Below the pieces are notes generated by a model. It was not told the origin of the DNA, did no database searches, and was given only the letters and a program-made list of their open reading frames with translations. DNA of 64,000 nucleotides from the NCBI GenBank assembly GCA_029964075.1, contig CM057129.1, positions 15,739,430 through 15,803,429 on the forward strand. Reading direction: 5' to 3'. Made by a program: the position numbers and the translations under genes. This document shows positions 50,226-61,159 of the stretch, in pieces (within the stretch, counting starts at the first letter, position 1; each line of letters begins with the position of its first letter). This DNA comes from Patiria pectinifera (lineage: Eukaryota; Echinodermata; Asteroidea; Valvatida; Asterinidae).

Positions 50226-50438
50226 TCACGGAACAAACTGCGGCGTCTCGTGCTCCTGCGCATAGCCGATCCAGTACCCGAAGTTGAAGATGATGAAGGC
50301 CAGCGGGAATGCCCATCGACAGATGCCGTCGATCCGCTTGCCCGTGTCCAGGAAGGGCTGCTTGCGCTTGGCGCCGCACGTACCGCTGACGCAGACCGCA
50401 CGGGCAGATGGGTTCACTGTCTCACCGTTCACTGTCAC
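50226..50438 (-). CDS. Anion channel last exon: M4 and stop
   Basis: The exon opens VTVNGETVNPSARAVCV and continues with TGKRIDGICRWAFPLAFIIF and NFGYWIGYAQEHETPQFVP before TGA. RIDxICRxxFPxxFxxFNxxYW is the M4 signature of chloride channels in this family. The acceptor is CGAGTGCAG. The short tail after M4 is normal. Confidence 0.95.
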   Translation of the reverse strand: MTVNGETVNPSARAVCVSGTCGAKRKQPFLDTGKRIDGICRWAFPLAFIIFNFGYWIGYAQEHETPQFVP

Positions 50439-53400
50439 CTGCACTCGGTGGGGTAACACCAAGTACCAAGAAGTGGAAGAAAAAAATGAATTGATGGTGT
50501 CACAACAGTCAGTTTTAAAATCCGTTTTCAATCCTCTAACATCTAGTTTTACAGGCGTCCCAAGTCGTGCCAAACCAAATAGTCTTAAGAATGAATCACA
50601 AATGGAAAGCAACTTCACAAGTTCGAACACAATACGCACGCGCTTACACGTGCAAGTTGATGCCCCCACTTGTAAGTCCAAAACATAGAGCTATATTAAA
50701 TTACAATCAATCAGGGGTCAAGATTCAGTGTAATAAGATTTCTCTCTTTGTCACTGGGATACAAACCTGTCTTTGGGTGTGGTCAGCCATTGTCTCCATC
50801 TCAAAGTGGGCATGGTTCACGTACGCCCCCTGTTCTTCGACCACATCATCTTGCTCGGATTCCGTCAGTTTGTCCACCGAGATGACCTCGTTTGAATTCG
50901 TGTCGCTTGGTGGCGCCCGCTTGGATGTGTTGCCGCCGAGGGCGCGCCTGATGGTGGTTGGTTTGTTCTCTATCGTGAGGACGATACAACTGTTGTCGCC
51001 TCCCTCAGTCTGTTTGCGTTTTGTTGGGGATGGAGGTGCGCCCTCTACTGATTGTTTCCGCTTTTGGATAATTATTTAAAAAGTAAATAACATAGACGTC
51101 TTAGTACGAACTTTTTTGCTCACTGGGTTACTGCCGTGCACTGATACAATAACGAATCACCAAAGAAAAGAAAATTTACGACAGCAAAATATCCAAAGTT
51201 CTTGCAACTTTTGGTGCTAAACAGCAGTAACATTGAGGTTTCTGGCTGAAATGACATCACACTTTTGCTCACGAATATGGAAATTTACATTAGCATAAAA
51301 ACCCAAAACGGCACCAAAATACCCTTGAAAATGGCAAAACAAATGTTGAAAATAAGATTAAATGGGACACAAAGGTGCATTTTCAAGGATTGTATAAAAA
51401 ATACATTGCATGGGCCCTTCAAAAAAAAAGGTTGTTCAGGAGAGCTGGCATGCGTAAGAGATAGGTTAATTTATACGAGTTGAAAGAGGGTATCATGTGG
51501 CTTTTTTTAACGGGCGGTTAAATAAACGTGACTCTGAGTAATACTGATGATTCAAGACCACCTCAAAACTTTCAATTCAAATCTTTGACTGTCCTGCCTG
51601 GTTTAATCATTTACAGTAGGCCTACCTTAAGTGAGCTGATGCGATCTTTGATGTTGATGCTAGGCTTATGGTCCACTAGGTAATGTACCAGAGCAAACTC
51701 CATCAGAGCACCTATGACGAAAAGCAGGCAGAAAGCGAACCACACGTCGATGGCCTATAATGTAAAGATACATTGCGGATACACTCTTCAAACTCTCGGG
51801 TTATATTTTATCCTGATACATTCTAGGGTCAAAATGACACTTTTGGGGGCAAGAAAATAATGACAATTCTCTGAATCATTGAAAAGGGCCGAAGTTTCCG
51901 GGTCTAAATGACCCGGAAACCTTGGCCCTTTTGACCCAGAAATGTGTAAAATCGGACCAGGGACTTTTTAAGAGTGTAATAAAATTAACAGGTCGTTTAT
52001 GCAGAATTAGGGATCAATGATCGAACTATACGAAAAACATGCGGTTATACTTTGTAGTTCGCTAGTACAGAAGATATTCTAAACAGTTGCAAAATTGGAG
52101 TTGGTCTTAAAACGTTTTGAAGTATTAAGAACTACTGAAAAGCACCTTCAACAGTCTACCTCCGAAGTACATACATGATTGTATCAAGGTTGCGGTAGAG
52201 AGACGAAAGTCTAGAAATGTTCAGTCTCAAGAGATGTGGGGATAAATCTTTTTAAAATGCTCAGCAATCTACAGCCAATCTACAGATCGATTAGAGCAGG
52301 ATCGAACTGCGCCATACAATTTTACACAGGGCTTCTTCATACCTTGATGTAGGAAACTGGTGGCAGGTTCTGTCTGACTCCGTTGGTGGTGGTGATCATG
52401 GTCAGAACGGTGGTCACACCCAGTGCCACACGGGCCGGGGATCCCTTGATCTGTATCCAGAAGGAGACCCATGACATGACGACCAACAGGACGCTGGGGA
52501 CATAGGTCTGCAGCATGTAGTAGCCAATCTTACGGCTGAAGATGAGTCTAAGGCCGATGCAGGAGTAGTTTCCTGTTGCATGCAAATGTAATGGCGAGAA
52601 ACATTGCCATCGTTGATTATCGCCAGCAGTATCACCTTGTACTTCTATTATTGCTCTTCACAACTTGTTTGGTTTTGTTGAATGCGTGGGGTAAACCCAT
52701 GGGCTATGAAGCCCGGGAAGGGACAGTCCCTTCCCGGGCTTCATAATGGGCGCAAAGGGCAATAACATAATTTATCGGAGTGCGTATACACTGTAAAATC
52801 ACCGAACAGTGAAACGTGCACCCAGCTTTATACTACAGCGCGTCCCAAAATACCCGCAACATTCTTTTTTGCGAGGATCTAGCGTGGGCGCAGAAACGCG
52901 TACACCATTGTAAAGCTTGGAATCTGAACTTTATACCTGGCGAGAAGTGGTTTGATATTTAAAAGAGTTTTTAAATTATTCGTGTTCAAATAAAGCCATG
53001 TCGAAAACAAACTCAACCGATTTCAAGGAAAATCGATTATGCGGTACATCATGTGTAAACTCGAGTCAACAAGCTGTTGAAGCAACAAAAACCAGTTGAT
53101 ATGTGACACATTGAACTTGAAACGAAGAACAATATTGTGAATTGATTTAAGGTGTGGTCTACGTGGATCGAAAAGAAAAGGAAACACAGAAAGTAAAAGG
53201 CAATGAGATCGTCACATCATCAACATGATGAAGCATTTCCACATTAGAAACAATGCGCATGATTGATTTTCCTTGAAATCGGTTGCGTTTGTTTTTGACA
53301 TGGCTATATTTGAACACGAAATATTTCAAAACCCTTTTAAACATCAAACCAATACTTACCAGGAATAAACTTAAGATTCTAAGCTTTAACATAATATAAA

Positions 53401-56400
53401 AATAATGGCGGTACGTCTTTCCGCGACGACGCTATAGGGCCTCGTAAAAAAAATGTTGCACGTATTGTGGAACGCGCTGTACAGCTACAGGGTGCATACA
53501 AGGTTGACTGTTTTCTAGTTATAAAATCTAATAGGAGTATTTTCAGAGTGTAGGCCTACATCAAAACCGACAATGCTTAAATTAATGCTTGAATCTTGAC
53601 AATATTATGTCCATCTCATGCTCCAAAGTGTTGCTAATCCATTGCCTGTCTGTACATGTGGTCATAATAGATTGTAATGAGCCACAAATTAAATATTTTG
53701 TTTTGCAAATACGGTGGGCCAGACTAACCTCAAACTCTATAGACAAACTCCTGGGTCAGATTGACCCGCAATCTGAATCCAAATGTGCTCAGTCCTTTGA
53801 CGGGTCAAAGGCACTTTTCTGGGTCAAAATGTCATTTTTGACCCTGAAAAGGGGTCACTTTTAAGAACTGATAAAAAAAAATGTGGATTCAGATTCCGAG
53901 TATTATCTGACCCAGATTTTTTTTTTTTTAAGAGTGCAAGACCCCCTCACACCTTTGTGTAAACGCCTGCATTCATAAATACTTTGATTGCACATTTTGA
54001 GATTGTGTTGATTTAAGTTTTGCTCTTTTAAAACCTCAGTCATGACAAAACATAATCCCAGCAGCTCAATGTAGGCCTATAGCAAACGATCAAACTAGCA
54101 TTTTGGGTCAAGCAAATGCAAGTAACTTCTTCGCCGATCGCGGCAAGGTTTATTTAAAGACGTTCAATATATACCTCGTCGCCAGGGTACACACCACCAT
54201 ATGATGGCGCTGTTTTCTGTTCTGCAGTTGAAGGAATGAGTATTGGCCTTTTAGAATAAAATGGTTCAGCGCGAAAATTCTGATTTTTCTTTGGAACACA
54301 TTTTGTGCAACTTTATATCCTTCACTTTATATCCTAAGTACAGTTGAAATGAAGGAGACTTCTTTGCGCGCTTGTCGAGAAGCAACCGTTTTGGACAGCG
54401 CCGTGGTGAAGCGTAAAGTTGGCCTCATAAGAAAGGTATATTAAGGATCGGCCTCATAAAAACAACTATAGGCCTAAGGGTTTCCTCGGAAGAAATGGTG
54501 CGAGTATATGCGGCTTGGTGCTCATGTTTTGAAACACGATTATTCTAAGCTGCTTCGTACGTTTCATACATCGCTATATTACAGTATGTGATTTGCCTAT
54601 ACATGTACATCTCACCATTTGGACATGTGATGCACATAGTCGATAGTGTGCCCAATAATAACCTTACAATGAGCATGTAGGCATACTCGACACAACATTT
54701 TCAAAGTGCGTCTCACATACTCGAACATACTCGAATCATTTCTCATGGTCCCAGACCCTAGAAACGAATTTCCGAAACTGCAATTCTTTCAATTTCGCCG
54801 CCTAAACCCTGAAGACGAAATCCAACACTAAAGTCCGGTTCATACTTCATGCGAATGTGAATGCGAAGCGAATTTGACGTCATGAATCATTCGCTGCAAC
54901 ATTCGCCCGAGTTGAAATGTGTTCAACTTTTGCGAATTCGCAGAGCGAATACTTGCCATGACGTCACAGATTCGCATTCGCTTCCGCTTTCGCATGAAGT
55001 ATGAACCGGGCTTTACTACTCGTAACAAAACTAGAGTTCACTGCGCGTGCGTCCTGGGTACCCCAAGATGGCGATAGGCTGCTTCAAAGCGCTGGCATCG
55101 TCAGCGTGTCCAATTCGTTTAGCGTGTTAATTAGTTTGGTATACGAGCGAGTACATGTATAAACCTACCTGTGCGCAGGACTCGCGAGCACGTGTGCACA
55201 TTGCTACCGTCCAGGTTATACTGCGGCAGTTTGAGGTGATTGTGATGGTATTCCACTGGCATTTCTATATCCCAATGGTAGATTAGGTCGTCTGTGGTGT
55301 ACTCAACTGCAAATGAAACAATTAGCAGGGTTTTTTGGTTAACCAAAAACGAATTAGACTTGATTAGTTTTCAATTAAACATAATATTTCATTCCATCAA
55401 CAGGTATACCATTTGGTAACCCGCCCAATATGTGTCTCAATGGCAAAAATATGTATATATAAAACCATAATGTGTACATTATTATATACCAATATCAGTA
55501 GTGTCAAATTTAACGCCAAAGCACATGAAGAGTTATTTGCAAAACGCGATTGGCCTATATCAATTTGAAAAAAGTGGAAATTTGCGCGGTTATGAAACTT
55601 CATAAAGAATCGAAACATTATACCAGCTGTTTCGGGACTTCTTTTTTCGCTTTATTGTATTTTTAACTTGTGTTTAACTATAACAACCATCCAAACAAGG
55701 AGGGCACGCAAGTTGTAAAATGGAACAAAATGGCGTATATCGCGTATTGGAAATAAACTCTTCATATTTTGATATCAACTGCAGTGCAGCCTAAAACACA
55801 GCCAGCGATATAAGTCTTTATAATTTTATCCTGCACGATCGAGAATCAGTTATTGTTAAAAGGTTAAAGGATACGTAAGATCTGAATGTTAACATGTACT
55901 CCTAACAAAAGGCCTACGAACGGTGTCAGTTTCTTGTTATTTCTGTCGAAAATGAAAAAATAAATAAACAATTGTCAACTAACAGCCTTCAAGTTCGATT
56001 TCGCAGCCCTGACTGTCCATGGGGAAACGATGGAAGTCCATGGAGCACGATAACTGCAAGGCCAGCCTGGTTGAAAAGAATGAAAAGGAAGCAGGGAATG
56101 AATCAATAAAAAAAATCCAAGATTGCAAGCAGCCGACAATTTCCAGGATTTCAATTGAAAAAGATAAGATACATGTACTAAGTAAAATGATCAAAGCGTT
56201 TTCAAGATATCAAATGATTGTTCACTTTTCCTCTCATTTTCAATTGAAAACTTCGTATAGCTTTACATGAGATTCATTGAGAGCAGATGACATGACTTAT
56301 GCACATGGGCGTCGCCTGGATTTTTTTCTAGAGGGGGGGGGCAAAGCTCTCAAAATCCTTGTACTTTCTCTAGCATATTATTCTCAACTTATCATTTTTT

Positions 56401-59400
56401 TCGAGGGTGGGCGGGGGAACATTTGCCCATCCCACCCCCATTGACACCCCAGCAGACGCACATGTTGTTAAATGTGCATTAAATTAACAGCAATATGACT
56501 TCGCACCTCGTATTATTTCCCCCCCCCCCCCCCCCCCCCCCCTTTCCCTGTGGGGGGGGGGGGAGCGCCCCCTTGTCCCCCCGCCCCCTCGCGACAACCA
56601 TGTTGAGGTTGCCAGATACAATATCATTGTCACTGACCCAAACAGTCGCTATATATAGCAGACAAGTAAATATTATTGTTATCACTGAACCGAAACAAGT
56701 ACAATATAATACATCAATGTCATGGATGACCAGAACTAGAAAAAAATAGTCATATGCAAACTATACACATCCACGCCATAGACAATTGCGCAGTTTCCCG
56801 TGCATAATTGGTCTACAAGGTGAGTCAAAAAAAGCGGAACCCAAACCCCAAACAATATATTTCATTATTAAAAAAATATGTAGCAACAAAAATAATAATG
56901 ACTGGAATGCCTATTTCATAAGCTACTTTTAGATGGAAAAATTACTGAAATTTGTCAATCCGTTCAAAGAATATCACCATTTAAACTCAATGACCCTAAA
57001 ACCTGTCTCGTCCAAAAAATGCGATTTCAACAATCGTCGTCACAATTGTCTTCAAACATCACCAGCGAAGAAATCTTAGTTTAAACGTTAAGAATATGCA
57101 ACAAAGTCCTTTTGAAGGCCTGTCTTTTCAAAAAGTAGATTGTATACATCATATTGCTTGCCTAACCAGGGTTGTTAATCAAAATATTGTGTACTAAAGT
57201 TTGTGACAGTTGTTGAAACAAGTATTCTGTGTCATTTTCTTTGTTGTTCCAAACAGTCAAAACACACAATAAATTGCTTTTTGGACGAGACAGGTTTTAG
57301 GGTCATTGCGTTTAAATGGTGATATATCTTGGACGGATTGAGCAATTTCAGTAATTTTTGCATCTCAAAGTAGCTTTTGAAATTGGCTTTCCAGTCATTA
57401 TTATTTTTGGTGCTACATATTTTTTTAAATATGAAATATATTGTTTGGGGTTTGGGTTCCGCTTTTTTTGACTCACCCTGTAGACGGTCTAAACTATAGG
57501 CCAAGTTGGAAGCCATATATATTTGCATCCATTATTTATCTAATCTTTGATACCAAGGTTCTCTTCCAGGTTGTGTAAAAATACAAAATAAGGTTCACCT
57601 CGCAATTTTAGGCCATTCCATTACCCACTGTGTAACCTTATACACGGCTGCAAATATCGGTTTCTATGGTATTTTTCTTTTACAATCGCTATAATTATGT
57701 GAGTCACGATGCCAGGAGGTCTGCTGACGAGTAGCACAGCCGAAACCTTGCGATGACATGTAGTTTGTTTACTCAAGTTTTTAAAGATGTATACTGTCAA
57801 TGCCGTATTCGGCTTTCATCCCGAAAGATAGATTAAAACAAAAATCGGCCCATGTTCAGTAATGGATTAATTTCTTTACACGTTTCGTTTTATTTGTGAG
57901 TTGGCTTGTGACACAACGATTCAGTTCTTGGAGTATCAGACATTCGCGTGTGCAGAGCCACACGACGAACGTCTGATATATCCCAGCATGCACATTTTAT
58001 GTGACCCCGCGCACCAACCAATCGGAATCAACTTTAGAAATTGTGACGTCAGTTCGATCATAAATGTGGACTAAGCTGTAGATTGGTCAATTTGGCTACC
58101 TTGTTTTTGTCATACAACAGCGGGTCAAGGAAGACCCGATATAGAAGGCGCCTGGGTCGGAATCTCCAGGTCAAGACGCAGTCTTGTTTTGCATAATTAA
58201 TCGCCGAATCTGCTCACATATCATACACCCTTTGCTGCGCAAGGGGATATTACATAGACACTGGTCCCCTCCGAAAATCACATCTTTAATCTACTAACCT
58301 ACTGACGTAAAGAACAGTTCCATCTTCATCAATGTCTACCACGCGATTTAGGAAAGTCACGTCTTTGAACTCGGCAAACTTTGCATTGGTGACGATGAGG
58401 TCTGGTACCCAGAGGTGGTCTACGTAGTGGGACGTGGGCGGCAGGGGCACGTCGCCAGGGTGGCGCAGGCGTGGATCGTTCCACTGCTGACGGAGGTAGA
58501 TCGTCACGCCGTACTCCTACAAAATAATTGAAAGTAAAAAGATAAGAAGAGGGGGCTTTTCGTCCAAAGTTTTTCAAAATTTTGATTTTATTTTCCGAAC
58601 GAAATCTAAAGGAATATTATGTCCTGTATGTAACAAATACATTTGTTTGTTTGTTTTTGCAGGCCTTTATAAAGTTTTAAAAAGTGGTTTTAACTGGCGC
58701 GCTCCAGATCAGAAATTGCGCACACTATTCAGAACGAATTAGGAGCGTCCCGCTCTTAATTCTAAAGTTTACATTAATTAATTGAATATTTGTCTTGGGC
58801 CGATTTTTTTTTCGTGAGATGTCTCATCGGAATGCTCATAACTAATGTAATGCTGGAAAATTATCAATTCAATTTGAAAATCTATTTGTCAAGGTGCCAC
58901 ATCCAAAAAGCACGTACATACACCAACTTTAAAGGGATTGTGGCTAATAACTTAAACTAAACAACTCAACAGGTGTGCACCTGTTAAAGAACACTGCGAA
59001 AATAGTTCATTTTGATAAAAGGACTTCAGAGGATTATTAAAAGATTATTTAATCCGTTTGTAATTTTTAAAAATTCTGGACATATCTTTAAAAAAGATAT
59101 AAAATATATATTTAAAAATGTATATATAAAAATGTATGCCCTATTTTGTTAATGCGGTACGGTAACAGTGATATTTCATCGTATGACCGTAGGTCCTATT
59201 TCCTAAAGGTCTTTCGATATCCAAATATTTACATAATACATGTAGGCCTACTAGCTAAATTTCCCTTAAACAGTCATCATGCAAAAAAGATGAGAAAACA
59301 AATTGTTGGCATCATATTTAAGTACATGACACTTTGATGGATTATCCAGTTGGTTGGTATGTTGGTCACGTGATACTCTGATACCTGCGCACAATATAAA

Positions 59401-61155
59401 GGCTGTTTCGAACCGTAACGGTAGTTTGCTTTTGTTAGGGAAAGTACAAGTCACACCAACCTAGTTCCCAGTGTCTACCTTCAACCTCGAGACAATAGTA
59501 TAAACCCTGGGAGGGAAACGTGTTCAACCTATATTTCGCGATTGAAAGCAATGTATGCGTATCAAATGATTCCAATCCCAAACCACATCAGCCTTTTTTT
59601 CTCAATGTGCAGGATTTTACACAGATTACACAACACAGCATTGAAATTGATCAAGACATGCATAGAACTTGGTCACAGTGTCCACAAATGCTGTTGTGCT
59701 CAATTGCCAATTGTGCATTGATGCGTGACTGAAATTAAATGAAACTCATAGGGGTTGAGACCAAGGTCAGGAGTAACGGCACAACCAACCATTTCAAAAA
59801 TTGACCTCGTGGTTTTGTAGATATTTTATAAACAGCCAGACGGGCACTTTTTGGGGACATATTGTATATCCTACTGCATGTGGTACGATTATAACTTACA
59901 ACTTCAAAAGTTGATTTCAAGCATGGCCAAGCTTAAGACTATTCTGTACCTCAAGTGTTGAATATTTTTGAACGTGCAAATGATACAGTATAACAGGGGT
60001 GAGACAACAGCTAATGGGAGCGTACTGCTCGACGCCACGTGGACGAGGTCAAAGTCATTCAGTTTAAAAAAAAGTGTGTAACCAGTGTGGCAATTTAGCT
60101 GCGGCTTAAAATTGGCTAAGTAGCCTTCTAATGAATGATGCCAGTAATCAAAAATGTCAAAAATGCACTTGGCGTCGTCCTTCAAGCAAACAAAAAATAA
60201 ATATAAATAATAAAGTACAAAAAAAACCCCAAAAAACAACGTATCAACCCCAAAGGCTAAAAGTCTGCTGATAGTAATAACTTTATATAGGCTCATTGCA
60301 CACCTAATGTTCCTTGTCTTTTTTTTCACGGAAAAAAACCAATAATAATTTACTGGCTACCTCACTAAATATGGCTTATTACAAAACCATTGGCAACGCA
60401 TCTTCTTGGTAAATATATCTCCAAATTCTTTATTTTTTCCTTGATTCTTTTCTTTAAACCGGGAATATTATCAATCATTAATGCAGAATTATTATACATG
60501 TAGATGACAATTCGTCTAACCGTGTACTATAAAAGGGTCTGGCCAAAAAGGCACTTGGCGTCGTCCTTCAAGCAAACAAAAAATAAAAATAAATAATAAA
60601 GTAAAAACAACAACAACAAAAACCAACGTATAATCCCAAAGGCTAAAAGTCTGCCGATAACCTTATAGGTTCATTGCACACCTAATGTTCCTTGTCTTTT
60701 TTCAAGAAAAAAAAAAAAATAATTTACTGGCTATCTCACTGAATTACGAAACCATTGGCAACGTATGTTCTTTGTAAATATATCTCCTATTTCTTTATTT
60801 TTCCATGAATCTTTGTAAACCAGGAATACCATCAATCATTAATGCAGAGTTATTATAGATGGCAATTCGTATAACCATGTACTATAAAGGGTCGGGCCAT
60901 CTAACAACAAATGGCCTATGACAGCAGCCGGAAATATGACAACGTCTTTCTTCTTGCAAATGTTTCTTCTTTATTTTTCCTTGATTTCTTTTCTTTAAAC
61001 CAGGAATCTCATCAATCATTGATGCGAAGTTATTACTTGGCAATTTATCTGATAAAGTCCTGTATATTAACTAAACAAACGTACCATGCCCGCTTCGTTT
61101 ATGTTGTCGAAGCTAGCCAGGTAGATATCCACCTTCACGTCCACAGGCCGGCCAG
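50226..61155 (-). CDS. Cys-loop ligand-gated anion channel (GlyR/GluCl group), 5' end missing
   Basis: This is a subunit of a pentameric ligand-gated chloride channel in the plasma membrane. Exons on the minus strand are 61155-61085, 58516-58299, 56066-55984, 55306-55169, 52572-52343, 51754-51626, 51060-50767 and 50438-50226. They are phase-consistent and give about 458 residues. Seen in order: GRPVDVKVDIYL, loop D YLRQQW, loop A LWVPDL, loop E GTVLYVSR, the Cys-loop (C, 13 residues, C), loop B EGFEYT, a second Cys pair spaced by 10 residues in loop C (CSRVLRTGNYSC), M1, M2 with PAR at its start, M3, a long acidic M3–M4 loop, and M4 near the C-terminus. PAR marks anion selectivity. The second disulfide is typical of glycine- and glutamate-gated chloride channels and absent from GABA-A subunits. 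The signal peptide and roughly the first 50 residues lie upstream of the window. The ligand is not determined. Confidence 0.93.
50767..51060 (-). CDS. Anion channel exon: M3–M4 intracellular loop
   Basis: This 98-codon open stretch is hydrophilic and without family homology, as expected of this variable loop. It opens with a basic patch (RKQSVEGAP) and ends NHAHFEMETMADHTQRQ before a GTTTGT donor. The acceptor is the weak CCAAAAG, chosen because it is the AG that keeps phase 0 from the previous exon. The exact 5' edge is the least certain splice site in the gene. Confidence 0.82.
51626..51754 (-). CDS. Anion channel exon: M3
   Basis: AIDVWFAFCLLFVIGALMEF, then ALVHYLVDHKPSINIKDRIS and SLK. 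AIDVW opens M3 in glycine and glutamate channels. The acceptor is ACATTATAG and the donor GTAGGC. A MITE ends only 25 nt upstream of this acceptor. Confidence 0.96.
51780..51978. mobile_element. MITE with TACACTCTT ends, next to M3 exon
   Basis: TACACTCTT at the left and AAGAGTGTA at the right are perfect inverted repeats. Inside lies AAGTTTCCGGGTC, TAAAT, GACCCGGAAACCTT. A related but rearranged copy occurs at 53735–53937 (GGGTCAAAATGTC, then AAGAGTGCA). Confidence 0.75.
52343..52572 (-). CDS. Anion channel exon: loop C, M1 and M2
   Basis: NYSCIGLRLIFSRKIGYYML precedes M1 (TYVPSVLLVVMSWVSFWI). M2 begins SPARVALGVTTVLTM. PAR at −2' to 0' indicates an anion filter, with Ala at 2' and Thr at 6'. 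NLPPVSYIK is the M2–M3 linker of the GluCl/GlyR group. Acceptor ATGCAACAG, donor GTATGA, ending in phase 0. Confidence 0.97.
52705..52745. repeat. Perfect 41-nt hairpin
   Basis: TATGAAGCCCGGGAAGGGAC, a single A, then its exact complement GTCCCTTCCCGGGCTTCATA. It lies in the channel intron between loop C and M1, about 130 bp before the M1/M2 exon acceptor. Confidence 0.95.
53735..53937. repeat. Diverged relative of the TACACTCTT MITE
   Basis: It contains GGGTCAGATTGACCC, GGGTCAAAATGTCATTTTTG, AATCTGAATCC with its inverse GGATTCAGATT, and a terminal AAGAGTGCA. Confidence 0.55.
54830..55014. mobile_element. MITE of the TTCATACTT family, copy 2
   Basis: AAAGTCCGGTTCATACTTCA and TGAAGTATGAACCGGGCTTT form terminal inverted repeats of 20 bp with one unpaired base. 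The inside has GCGAATGTGAATGCGAAGCG and its mirror. It is better preserved than copy 1 (20034–20215). Confidence 0.88.
55169..55306 (-). CDS. Anion channel exon: loops B, F and first loop-C cysteine
   Basis: FEYTTDDLIYHW is loop B and the following strand. PVEYHHNHLKLPQYNLDG is the His-rich loop F region. HTCSRVLRT carries the first Cys of the loop-C disulfide. The acceptor is ATTTGCAG and the donor GTAGGT, ending in phase 1. Confidence 0.94.
55984..56066 (-). CDS. Anion channel exon: Cys-loop
   Basis: This 83-bp exon reads LALQLSCSMDFHRFPMDSQG, then CEIELEG. The two cysteines are separated by 13 residues and the loop contains FPMD, diagnostic of the Cys-loop family. The acceptor is TCAACCAG and the donor GTTAGT, phase 2 in and 1 out. 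Confidence 0.96.
56519..56563. repeat. C24 tract followed by G12 tract
   Basis: Twenty-four consecutive C (56519–56542), a short TTTCCCTGT spacer, then twelve G (56552–56563). It could form a hairpin or G-quadruplex/i-motif structures. Length may also reflect assembly error. Confidence 0.8.
56816..57480. mobile_element. mariner-type MITE with about 200-bp inverted repeats
   Basis: TA at 56814–56815 and 57481–57482 flank a 665-bp element. The arms 56816–57022 and 57274–57480 are imperfect inverted repeats, starting CAAGGTGAGTCAAAAAAAGC and ending GCTTTTTTTGACTCACCCTG. There is no transposase. It is in the channel intron before the Cys-loop exon. Confidence 0.9.
58299..58516 (-). CDS. Anion channel exon: loops D, A and E
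   Basis: EYGVTIYLRQQWNDPRL is loop D. It has the Arg that binds the ligand carboxylate in glycine receptors, by alignment. Then come HYVDHLWVPDLIVTNAK (loop A) and NRVVDIDEDGTVLYVSR (loop E). The acceptor is TTTTGTAG and the donor GTTAGT, ending in phase 2. Confidence 0.95.
60167..61050 (+). repeat. 383-bp tandem duplication plus partial third copy
   Basis: GGCACTTGGCGTCGTCCTTC occurs at about 60167 and 60550. Both are followed by AGGCTAAAAGTCTGC, CATTGCACACCTAATGTTCC, ACTGGCTA-CTCACT and TCAATCATTAATGCAGA in the same order. A third partial unit covers about 60930–61045. The array ends about 35 bp from the 3' end of the first visible channel exon. Confidence 0.88.
61085..61155 (-). CDS. Anion channel exon: first beta strands
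   Basis: GRPVDVKVDIYLASFDNINE is followed by AGM and a GTACGT donor. The acceptor TTCCCAAG gives phase 1 in, so at least one earlier exon exists. PVDVKVDI is the start of the ligand-binding domain in this superfamily. No upstream YDxRxRP-type exon was found in 61156–64000. Confidence 0.88.
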
Positions 61156-61159
61156 CTTG

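Noticed and set aside
57232-57528. 98-codon minus-strand frame
   Set aside because: It lies within one arm of the long-TIR MITE. The mirrored arm shows the composition is not constrained as coding.
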